From the NCBI GenBank assembly GCA_021373115.1, contig JAJFTI010000007.1, forward strand, positions 1 to 64,000: a stretch of DNA of 64,000 nt, given 5' to 3'. Below, piece after piece: positions 57,455 through 64,000 of this stretch. Made by a program: the position numbers and the translations under genes. This DNA is from Eubacteriales bacterium (GTDB lineage: Bacteria; Bacillota; Clostridia; Christensenellales; CAG-138). The notes under the pieces were generated by a model. The model made no database searches. It saw nothing but the letters and a program-made list of their open reading frames with translations, and was not told the origin of the DNA. The stretch's first letter is position 1; the number at the start of each line of letters is the position of its first letter.

Positions 57455-57950
57455 CCTGAATCTCCCCCTTCAACGGTTCCCGCAGCATATCACGTGCGCG
57501 GAAGAGATGGGATTTCACCGTGTTTTCACTCACGCCCAGAACTTTGGCGATTTCGCCGACCCGATACCCCTCGTAGTAATACAGATGGATCACCGTGCGA
57601 TACTTCTGAGGAAGCGCCAGCACATAGGGATAAACCTCGGTGGTCGTCTGCATCTCGGTGAGGAGATTTTCATTTTCGGGTACGGTGTTGCGCCGCCAGG
57701 CGGAGGTTAACAACGACTTCGTGCAATTGATCGTCACCTTGAGAAACCAGGCTTTCTGGTGCTCCAGGCTGTTCCAGACGGGCTTTGCGCGCATTGCCCG
57801 GAGGAAGACCTCCTGCACGGTGTCGTCCGCGTCCGCGCCGCTCTTGGTTCGCAGAAACGCGAGGCGGTATACCATGTCGGCATACGCTTCAAACAGCGCG
57901 TCTGCGTCGTCGGCCGGAATCGGCACATTTGGTTTGGTCAGCTGTTCCAT
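57447..57950 (-). CDS. ECF-type RNA polymerase sigma factor
   Basis: A 167-aa sigma-70 family group 4 factor with region 2 (DALFEAYADMVYRLAFLRTK, DDTVQEVFLRAMRA) and region 4 (LPQKYRTVIHLYYYEGYRVG, EIAKVLGVSENTVKSHLFRA). It redirects RNA polymerase to a small set of promoters. ATG 57950 is chosen because it begins just before region 2; upstream codons have no ribosome site, and even here the site (GAGAGAGG) is 12 bases away. Its end overlaps the propeller protein gene. Confidence 0.92.
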   Translation of the reverse strand: MEQLTKPNVPIPADDADALFEAYADMVYRLAFLRTKSGADADDTVQEVFLRAMRAKPVWNSLEHQKAWFLKVTINCTKSLLTSAWRRNTVPENENLLTEMQTTTEVYPYVLALPQKYRTVIHLYYYEGYRVGEIAKVLGVSENTVKSHLFRARDMLREPLKGEIQDV

Positions 57951-58114
57951 AACCGCGAGTACCTCTCTCTTCCACCCATAACACTTCGCAAGGATGCATA
58001 AGGTTGCAGGGGAAGCAGGAATTTTTGATTCAGTATTGATCCGCTGTAATCTTGCAGCAATGCTACAATTCATTATAGCACACCTGCAGCGCGCCGATAC
58101 GGTGACCGGAGCCA

Positions 58115-58144
58115 TTGACAAAACAGCGCCAACCTGTTTATAAT
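58115..58144 (+). promoter_or_regulatory. Promoter of the ABC-F gene
   Basis: TTGACA at 58115-58120, 18-bp spacer, TATAAT at 58139-58144; predicted start about 58151, leaving a leader of about 230 bases. Confidence 0.85.
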
Positions 58145-58174
58145 GCGATTGAAATCTTTCTACGGAGGACTCCT

Positions 58175-58186
58175 ATGATTCGCTAA
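58175..58186 (+). CDS. Three-codon leader ORF (Met-Ile-Arg) of the ABC-F gene
   Basis: ATG-ATT-CGC-TAA with GGAGGA at 58164-58169, 5 bases upstream: a far better ribosome site than needed for chance. It sits near the 5' end of the leader, ahead of two hairpins and a terminator. ABC-F resistance genes are known to be controlled by ribosome stalling on short leader ORFs when antibiotics bind; this is the expected arrangement. Confidence 0.7.
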   Translation: MIR

Positions 58187-58210
58187 CGCCCTTGGTATTT
58201 TGTAAGTAAC

Positions 58211-58288
58211 GCGGAAGCACAAAATGCGTCCGCTATATTCTTGCAGTGCCAAACGGTGCGCGCGAACCAGAACAGGGTTCTTTTTTTG
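58211..58288 (+). promoter_or_regulatory. Attenuator region of the ABC-F gene
   Basis: Hairpin GCGGAAGCA / TGCGTCCGC at 58211-58233 (one mismatch), then GAACC / GGTTC at 58264-58280 followed by seven T (58281-58287), a short intrinsic terminator about 100 bases before the ABC-F start. The alternative antiterminating pairing was not resolved by eye. Confidence 0.6.
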
Positions 58289-58383
58289 TTTCGAAAAATC
58301 GGCAAACTTGCCGTCGCAACAAAGGCTTGCCCCTCTCCCGCACACGCTGCCTGGACACTGCCGCACAGAACGGGAGGTTCTTT

Positions 58384-59847
58384 ATGTCCCAGATACGCGT
58401 CAACGACCTGACTTTTCATTACGAAGGCAGCTACGACAATATTTTCGAACACACGTCCTTTTCCATCGACACGAGCTGGAAGCTCGGCTTCGTCGGACGA
58501 AACGGACGCGGCAAAACCACGTTTTTAAAACTCCTGCTGGGGCAATATGACTATGAAGGGGCGATTTCCGCCAGCGTCGCCTTTGACTATTTCCCTTTCC
58601 CTGTGGAGGATGATTCTCTCACGACGGAAGCGGTGTTTACCTCGATTTCCGACGCGCCGCGCTGGCGGCTTGAAAAAGAACTGAACCTTCTCGACGTCGC
58701 GCCGGACGCGCTTGACCGCGCGTTTTCGACGCTCAGCCCCGGCGAGCAGACCAAGGTTCTGCTTGCGGCGCTGTTTTCACGGCCGGGTCATTTCCTGCTG
58801 ATTGACGAGCCGACGAACCACCTCGACATGGAGGGGCGCGAAGTCGTCAGCCAATACCTCAATGGCAAGCAGGGGTTTATCCTCGTGTCCCACGACCGCG
58901 CGTTTCTTGACGGCTGCGTGGATCACATTCTCTCGATCAACCGCGCGAGCATTGAGGTGCAGAAGGGCAACTTCTCCAGCTGGGAGGAAAACCGCCGACG
59001 GCAGGATAGTTTTGAGCTCGCCGAGAATGAACGCCTCGCGCGCGAGATTTCGGACCTGCGCCTTGCCGCGCGGCGCACCGCCGAATGGTCGGATCGCGTG
59101 GAGCGCAGCAAGATCGGCGAGCACGCGCTCGACCGCGGGTTCATCGGCGCAAAGTCCGCGCGCATGATGAAGCGTGCAAAGGCAACCGAGCGGCGGCAGG
59201 ATAACGCCGCCAGGGAGAAGGAAAAGCTGCTGAAGGACCTGGAGCGTAACGATACGCTGAAAATTACCCCCTTGCGTCACCATGCGGATATCCTTGTGGA
59301 AGCGCTCGACCTCGCAATTGTCTATGGCGAGCGCACCGTCTGCGGACCGCTGAATATCGCCATTCGGCAGGGCGAGCGGGCGGCGCTTTCCGGCAGAAAC
59401 GGCAGCGGCAAGAGCAGCATTGTCAAGCTGCTGATGGGCGAGGCGATTCCTCACACAGGCACGCTGCGCACCGCGAGCGGCCTTGTCGTTTCCTACATGC
59501 CACAGGACACATCGTTTCTAAGCGGCACGGTGCTCGACTATGCGCACGCATGTGGGCTGGACGAAACGCTGTTTCTGACGATTCTGCGCAAGCTGGACTT
59601 CCCGCGTGTCCAGTTTGAAAAGGACATGCGGGACTTTTCCGGCGGACAAAAGAAAAAAGCGCTTCTTGCAAAGACGCTTTCCGAACGCGCGCATCTGTAT
59701 GTTTGGGACGAACCGCTCAACTTTGTGGACGTGCTCTCGCGCATGCAGATCCGCGACCTGCTGCTCGCGGCCAAGCCGACCATGCTGTTTGTGGAGCATG
59801 ATAAAACGTTTGTCAGTGAGATTGCGACGCAATGGGTTCGTCTGTAG
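58384..59847 (+). CDS. ABC-F ribosomal protection protein, Lsa-like
   Basis: A 487-aa soluble twin-ATPase without membrane helices. It begins IRVNDLTFHYEGSYDNIFEH, strongly reminiscent of the Lsa group. NBD1: Walker A GRNGRGKT (38-45), signature LSPGEQ (117), Walker B FLLIDEPTNHLD (137-148). The linker (about 200-300) is charged, as in antibiotic-resistance ARE proteins. NBD2: GRNGSGKSS, DFSGGQKKKALLAKT and VWDEPLNFVD. Lsa proteins dislodge lincosamides, streptogramin A and pleuromutilins from the ribosome. ATG 58384 has GGGAGG 8 bases upstream. The leader has an attenuator. Its 3' end overlaps convergent vanZ by 35 bases. Confidence 0.9.
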   Translation: MSQIRVNDLTFHYEGSYDNIFEHTSFSIDTSWKLGFVGRNGRGKTTFLKLLLGQYDYEGAISASVAFDYFPFPVEDDSLTTEAVFTSISDAPRWRLEKELNLLDVAPDALDRAFSTLSPGEQTKVLLAALFSRPGHFLLIDEPTNHLDMEGREVVSQYLNGKQGFILVSHDRAFLDGCVDHILSINRASIEVQKGNFSSWEENRRRQDSFELAENERLAREISDLRLAARRTAEWSDRVERSKIGEHALDRGFIGAKSARMMKRAKATERRQDNAAREKEKLLKDLERNDTLKITPLRHHADILVEALDLAIVYGERTVCGPLNIAIRQGERAALSGRNGSGKSSIVKLLMGEAIPHTGTLRTASGLVVSYMPQDTSFLSGTVLDYAHACGLDETLFLTILRKLDFPRVQFEKDMRDFSGGQKKKALLAKTLSERAHLYVWDEPLNFVDVLSRMQIRDLLLAAKPTMLFVEHDKTFVSEIATQWVRL

Positions 59848-60568
59848 TGGCGGGTGTTTCCCCATTTTTCGGCTCCTCCGGCAACAGGTAAATGCGCCGC
59901 ATCCAGCGCTGGATCGCCGGAATTTTAAGAATGCCGAAGACTATCAGCGTACCGGTGAGGTTCAGCAGTACGTCGTCCACGTCGCAGCTGCCGCAGCTCA
60001 ACGCGAGCTGGAGCGCTTCCACTGTTACAAAAATAAGCGTAACCGTGATTGCAAACAGCCAGAGTTTCCGCATCGGCCGGAACAAGCAGGGCAGAAACAC
60101 CGCCATTGGCATAAACAGTATAGCGTTGCCGATCAGGTTGCTCAGCGGAATCTCCATGCCAATATAGTTGTGCTTAATCGCGTTAAGATAGAGCCGAACG
60201 GTTTCAAGCGGATTGAAATTCGTCATTACATCAAAATTCTTCCAGTATTCGGCGTTTGTCTGCCAGAAAGTGCGATAATCCACGCGCGAAACAATCAATG
60301 CGCCGAACAGCGCCGCGCAATAGAACGCAAAGAGCGCGAACAGCGCGGTACGCACCGCGCGACGGCGCGCGTCCTCCTCCAAAGAACGCGTAAGGAGAAA
60401 CACGCCGGAAAACAGCGGAACGCAAACGCCAAAAACCAGCAGGAGCCCGTGCAGCACATGGCGCATGCCGGAGATGTAAATCAGAATCAGCTGCCAGAGC
60501 ATGATGCAAGCCGCCAGCACCACTAGACAGATTCCAATCGGTTTTAAGGCGGAAGTTCGGTTTTCCAT
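59813..60568 (-). CDS. VanZ family membrane protein
   Basis: A 251-aa membrane protein with about five helices and the VanZ-type core NFNPLETVRLYLNAIKHNYIG, IPLSNLIGNAILFMPMAVFL, LPCLFRPMRKLWLFAI, EALQLALSCGSCDVDDVLLNLTGTLIVFG (in parts). VanZ relatives give mild resistance to teicoplanin or lipoglycopeptides in some Gram-positives, but many have unknown roles. ATG 60568 has no ribosome site: TATAAT lies only 7 bases upstream, hinting at a leaderless transcript. The longer open frame upstream has no support. Confidence 0.85.
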   Translation of the reverse strand: MENRTSALKPIGICLVVLAACIMLWQLILIYISGMRHVLHGLLLVFGVCVPLFSGVFLLTRSLEEDARRRAVRTALFALFAFYCAALFGALIVSRVDYRTFWQTNAEYWKNFDVMTNFNPLETVRLYLNAIKHNYIGMEIPLSNLIGNAILFMPMAVFLPCLFRPMRKLWLFAITVTLIFVTVEALQLALSCGSCDVDDVLLNLTGTLIVFGILKIPAIQRWMRRIYLLPEEPKNGETPATTDEPIASQSH

Positions 60569-60769
60569 TCGGGTATTATAACACAACCCGCGCCGTGAGC
60601 GATGAAAAATCTGCTTCATACGGCGGTTTTTCACGCGTTCCCGCCGCACGGCGGCAAGCCGCGTTCCTTGCGCGCAAAGCGCAATCTGCGTATAATAAAG
60701 AAAAGCGGCAAGCGCCGTCTTTTCGAGGATTTCTCTGAGCAGAAAACAACATACAGGAGGCCGTTTGTC

Positions 60770-61798
60770 ATGCAGCATCGTCTCTCACCGGGTCCGCTTC
60801 TCAACCAAAAAGGCGAACTCAGCGAAGCGGGATACGCCGCCTCGCTCGTTCGCCGTTACGAACGCTCCGCCATCAAGGGCGGTGCCGCCCGCATCAAGGA
60901 ATGGGATTATTACCTGATCCATAACGGTCAATACGGCGTTGCCCTGACGATTGCGGATAATTCCTATATGGGCATGCTCTCCGCTTCGTTTCTCGATTTT
61001 GAAGCGAAAACAGAAACGACGATCTCCCCCATGTTCTGGTTCCCATTCGGAAAAACGAACTTCCCCGCCAGCTCGGAAACGGGCGATATCGTCAAGTCGA
61101 TCAAGGGCGCGAGCGGTTCGTTTACGCACGAATCCGGCGGGCGCCGCCTGCGGTTTCACCTGGACAGCTTCGGGAAAAACGGCGCGTTTGACTGCGACAT
61201 TCTGCTGACCGACGCGCCGAAGGATACCATGGTGATCGCTACGCCGTTTGCGGAGCAGAAGACCGCGTTTTACTATAATCAAAAGATCATCGGTATGCGG
61301 GCCGGCGGCAGCTTTACCATTGGCGGCGTGACCCGCTCATTCGATCCGGCGGACTCCTTCGGCCTGCTCGACTGGGGACGCGGCGTCTGGACCTATGAGA
61401 ACACCTGGTACTGGGGTGCCGGACAGGGAATTGTCAGCGGACACCGGTTCGGGTTCAACATTGGCTACGGTTTTGGCGACGTAAGCGCCGCTTCCGAAAA
61501 CATGCTCTTTCTCGACGGCGTCCATCACAAGCTCGACCGCCTGACCTTCAACATCCCGCTCAGGGACGGCAAGGAGGATTACCTTTCGCCTTGGACGTTT
61601 TCCTCAAACGACGGCCGGTTCGAAACGGCGTTTACGCCGGTTCTCGACCGCGCGGCGTATACAAACGTCGGCCCGCTGCTCTCCGACCAGCATCAGGTTT
61701 TTGGGTATATGGACGGATTTGTGGCGCTGGACGACGGAAGCAAGCTGGAGCTGAAGCACTTCCTTTGCTTTGCGGAAAAGGTGCATAACAAATGGTGA
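60770..61798 (+). CDS. DUF2804 family protein
   Basis: A 342-aa protein of the DUF2804 type: LLNQKGELSEAGYAASLVRR, IKEWDYYLIHNGQYGVALTI, ETTISPMFWFPFGKTNFPAS, TPFAEQKTAFYYNQKIIGMR, SFGLLDWGRGVWTYENTWYW and GAGQGIVSGHRFGFNIGYGF. The fold is likely a lipocalin-like or glycoside-hydrolase-like beta barrel, and family function is unproven. CAGGAGG lies 9 bases before ATG 60770. It is 44 bases upstream of the HAD gene and probably co-transcribed. Confidence 0.88.
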   Translation: MQHRLSPGPLLNQKGELSEAGYAASLVRRYERSAIKGGAARIKEWDYYLIHNGQYGVALTIADNSYMGMLSASFLDFEAKTETTISPMFWFPFGKTNFPASSETGDIVKSIKGASGSFTHESGGRRLRFHLDSFGKNGAFDCDILLTDAPKDTMVIATPFAEQKTAFYYNQKIIGMRAGGSFTIGGVTRSFDPADSFGLLDWGRGVWTYENTWYWGAGQGIVSGHRFGFNIGYGFGDVSAASENMLFLDGVHHKLDRLTFNIPLRDGKEDYLSPWTFSSNDGRFETAFTPVLDRAAYTNVGPLLSDQHQVFGYMDGFVALDDGSKLELKHFLCFAEKVHNKW

Positions 61799-61842
61799 CC
61801 GAACGCCCGCGTATCAATCGCCGGCATAAGAGGAAGTAAACC

Positions 61843-62493
61843 ATGGCTTCTGCCCGAACATTCGACCTCGTAATCTGGGACTGGAATGGCACGCTGCTCG
61901 ACGATACGGTGCTCTGCTACTGCATTGCCGATGAGATGCGTGTCGAACGCGGCATGCAGCGCATGCGCGGCATTGAGGAGTATCGGGCAAATTTCACATT
62001 CCCCGTGATTGAATATTACAAAACCATGGGGTACACGTTTGAAACCGAATCGTTTGAGGATATCTCGCGGCAGTTCGTCGCCCGGTATGCCGAGCACTTT
62101 CCAACCTGTTCGCTGCAGCCCTGCGCGGAGGAAACGCTCGCGGCGGTTCTGCAATGCGGCGCAAGGCAGGTTCTGCTCTCCGCAACGGGGCAGGAAAAGC
62201 TGAACGAACAAGTTGCATTCTTCCGGCTGAACCGTTACTTCGACCGCGTGATTGGCGGAGAAAACAATCTGGCGCACGGAAAAGCGGGTTACGCGACCGA
62301 TTTTTTGCGCGAGAGCGGCGTGGAACCCGCGCGAGCGCTCTTTGTCGGCGACACGGATCACGATTTTGAAATCGCGTCCGCGATTGGATGCGGTTCCGCG
62401 TTGCTCGTCTCCGGACACCAGTCGCGCGAACATCTTGCTTCCCTCGGCGCGCGGCTGATCGAATCCCTCTGCGAGGTGCCCGCGCTGCTGTAG
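61843..62493 (+). CDS. HAD superfamily phosphatase
   Basis: A 216-aa haloacid-dehalogenase-like hydrolase with motif I VIWDWNGTLLDD (nucleophile Asp), motif II LLSATG, motif III lysine in AHGKAGYATDFL, and motif IV LFVGDTDHDFEIA. The small alpha-helical cap inserted after motif I fits phosphoglycolate phosphatase or nucleotidase-like enzymes. The substrate is unknown. AGGAAG lies 7 bases upstream of the ATG. Confidence 0.88.
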   Translation: MASARTFDLVIWDWNGTLLDDTVLCYCIADEMRVERGMQRMRGIEEYRANFTFPVIEYYKTMGYTFETESFEDISRQFVARYAEHFPTCSLQPCAEETLAAVLQCGARQVLLSATGQEKLNEQVAFFRLNRYFDRVIGGENNLAHGKAGYATDFLRESGVEPARALFVGDTDHDFEIASAIGCGSALLVSGHQSREHLASLGARLIESLCEVPALL

Positions 62494-62509
62494 TCATGGC
62501 GCTGTATAA

Positions 62510-62540
62510 AAAAACGGGGATTGCTCCCCGTTTTTTCTTT
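62510..62540. terminator. Bidirectional terminator between the HAD and LCP genes
   Basis: Perfect stem AAACGGGGA / TCCCCGTTT with loop TTGC and long T tracts on both strands. Confidence 0.95.
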
Positions 62541-62547
62541 TGCGTTC

Positions 62548-64000
62548 TTACCGGAAATCGACTTTAACCTCGTTGAAATCCGGATCGTTCCAGTAATTGC
62601 AGGCCCAGACGAGCTGACTCGTCGGATATCCGAACTCCTGCGCCAGCGCCAGCGCGTTTGTCTTCACATGCGAGGCATAGTCCTCCACATCCTGTTTGGC
62701 CTGCGCGAGATCGTTCGATTTGCCGGCGGCGTATTTGGACGCTTCCTTGCGGGCAATCGCCTGCGCCTCTTCCAGATCGTCCAGCGACATCAGGAAATCA
62801 TTGAACATCTGCCGCGAATAGTCCGAATACTGGCGGTAACTCTCCGGACGAACCGGATTTCGCATGCTCAGGAGTACGACCCCGAAGGAATCGTTCGCCT
62901 TGCTGGAAACGCCGCCCGTACCGGCTGTTGCCGCCGGATCGGTTGTCGGAACCGGGGAAGGCGTCGGCTCGGAAGTCGGCTCAGCGGTTGCATACGGCGC
63001 CGCGGTGATTTCCGGCGTCGGTGTTGCCGTCGGTTCCAGCGTAGGCGTCGCGGTTGGCAGCAGATCGTCCGCGGCAAGCGCGGCGGAGACGTATTCCATC
63101 AATGGCTGTGTTGTGTCCAGATACTGCGCCGCAATCATGTCCGCCCAGCGGTAAGCCGCATATTCCGGCGTGTATTCCAGTTCCTCCGGCACATCCACGC
63201 CGTATACGTCCTGAATGATCTGAACACGTTTCGACTGATCCGTCAAACAAAAATTCCAGCCAAAGATAGTGGTGTTGAGACCCTTTGACGAGGTCATGGA
63301 ATACATGCCGATATTATCGCCATTCAGCGAGTAACCGAACTTGGTCAGCGCGGCGGTCTGTCCCAGCGTACAGTTCGTATACAGCTGCCCCTCAAACGAG
63401 TTCAGAATGTCCGGTACTTTTAAAATGAGATTCTGTTCCTGCAGCGACTTGAAAATCGCAATCATCATCTTTTTCTGGCGGTTCACGCGGTTTTGATCGC
63501 CGCCGCTCTGAACGTTTTTGCGAACGCGCAGGTAGTCCAGCACGCCCTGGCCGTTGAGATGTGTCGGACCGGCGTCGTAGCTGCGCCCGGCCATTTTGAA
63601 CGAAAGCTCCAGATTATAGTCCACTCCGCCCACCGCGTCCACAAGCTGCTTGACCGCGGGCATCGTGACGGCATAGTAGTAATTCACCGGAATCCCGCCC
63701 AGCATCCAGCTCGCCGCTTCGCAGGTTTTCAGGAAACCCGCGCCGCCCGCGGCTTCGTATCCGCCGCCGCAGTTAAGCGAGGCGTTCAGTTTATAAATCC
63801 CTTTGACGCCGGGTATCTTGGCATAGGTATCCCGCGGAAGCGAAATCAGATCCACGCGGTTCTCGTCAAAGTTGATGGCGGCAACCATCATCACGTCCGC
63901 ATGGTACTCGTGCTTGCCAATCCAGGTTTCACGCTCGGCCGAATAATCCACACCGATGAGCAGTACATTGACAATATTCTGCATCATGGAGGTATCCGCC
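62548..64000 (-). CDS. LytR-CpsA-Psr (LCP) family glycopolymer transferase (5' end beyond window)
   Basis: At least 479 aa of an LCP protein, which attaches wall teichoic acid or other phosphate-linked polymers to peptidoglycan. Catalytic domain: VNVLLIGVDYSAERETW, VDLISLPRDTYAKIPG, GIYKLNASLNCGGGYEA, VDAVGGVDYNLE and LDYLRVRKNVQSGGDQNRVN (the Arg and Asp residues bind the pyrophosphate). A Thr/Pro/Glu-rich linker of about 45 residues follows, then a small C-terminal helical domain. The expected membrane anchor is missing before the first ATG at 63987 and no ribosome site is present, while the frame stays open to the window edge, so the true start lies outside. Confidence 0.92.
   Translation of the reverse strand, partial: ADTSMMQNIVNVLLIGVDYSAERETWIGKHEYHADVMMVAAINFDENRVDLISLPRDTYAKIPGVKGIYKLNASLNCGGGYEAAGGAGFLKTCEAASWMLGGIPVNYYYAVTMPAVKQLVDAVGGVDYNLELSFKMAGRSYDAGPTHLNGQGVLDYLRVRKNVQSGGDQNRVNRQKKMMIAIFKSLQEQNLILKVPDILNSFEGQLYTNCTLGQTAALTKFGYSLNGDNIGMYSMTSSKGLNTTIFGWNFCLTDQSKRVQIIQDVYGVDVPEELEYTPEYAAYRWADMIAAQYLDTTQPLMEYVSAALAADDLLPTATPTLEPTATPTPEITAAPYATAEPTSEPTPSPVPTTDPAATAGTGGVSSKANDSFGVVLLSMRNPVRPESYRQYSDYSRQMFNDFLMSLDDLEEAQAIARKEASKYAAGKSNDLAQAKQDVEDYASHVKTNALALAQEFGYPTSQLVWACNYWNDPDFNEVKVDFR

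Noticed and set aside
1-64000. tRNA, rRNA, insertion sequences, prophage
   Set aside because: No cloverleaf-like or rRNA-like segments, transposase, integrase or structural phage genes were recognised on either strand; dinD is the only gene with a phage-like domain.

Overview
The window looks like a high-GC (roughly 58-60% by eye) chromosome segment of a strictly anaerobic, probably spore-forming or sporulation-lineage member of the Bacillota, class Clostridia. The main reasons are the gene families present: ECF vitamin uptake components (ThiT and a second S component), TPP and cobalamin riboswitches, an AdhE aldehyde/alcohol dehydrogenase, the electron-bifurcating NfnAB pair, a flavodiiron protein fused to flavin reductase and two rubredoxins, glutamine synthetases of types I and III, a GerMN lipoprotein, an Lsa-like ABC-F protein, and Gram-positive style AGGAGG ribosome sites and LexA box. 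No rRNA, tRNA, CRISPR array, insertion sequence or origin was recognised.

Layout. 1-3.9 kb: tail of an RNA methyltransferase gene, thiT under a TPP riboswitch, divergent rqcP-ispDF-DUF3842, then an ECF S component behind an unrecognised attenuator-like leader. 3.9-11.5 kb (minus): a cobalamin uptake and salvage operon, btuF-btuC-btuD-cobT-cobU-cobS-short cobU-cobC-TIM-barrel protein, under a cobalamin riboswitch. 11.6-18.7 kb (plus): D-aminoacylase-type amidohydrolase, LysR regulator, adhE, a phosphotransferase and a hot-dog thioesterase. 18.7-23.1 kb: DUF3795, membrane protein plus GerMN lipoprotein, DUF4180 plus RluA-type pseudouridine synthase, thioredoxin, MgtC. 23.4-29.7 kb: nitrogen assimilation, with glnN-asnB on the minus strand divergent from type I glutamine synthetase plus an ANTAR RNA-binding protein; both leaders carry terminators with competing hairpins. 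29.8-33.7 kb: a GGR-like flavoprotein, TetR regulator, SCP-2 protein and M24 peptidase homologue.

33.8-39.9 kb: an XRE/DUF6442 two-gene module with its own promoter and operator-like repeat, an NAD-dependent epimerase, the NusG_II-HepT/Gx-ApbE set, and the flavodiiron fusion. 40-48.1 kb (minus): ychF, gltX, glnS, cca, nfnB, nfnA; four of the gaps here contain related AT-rich palindromes. 48.4-54 kb: dinD, a small acidic protein, pepF, SOS-type dinB with a small partner, and an AT-rich patch of foreign look ending in a truncated lipoprotein-like frame. 54-64 kb: RsmF-type methyltransferase, an ECF sigma factor with a membrane-anchored beta-propeller (probable anti-sigma), an ABC-F gene with a three-codon leader ORF and terminator, VanZ, DUF2804, a HAD phosphatase and an LCP cell-wall ligase that runs off the end.

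The most striking theme is transcription attenuation: at least six leaders (TPP/thiT, ECF S component, cobalamin/btuF, glnN, type I GS, ABC-F) have an intrinsic terminator ahead of the gene. The ECF S-component leader, with twin hairpins carrying identical ACGAA loops, matches no RNA class I know and is the best candidate for something undescribed.
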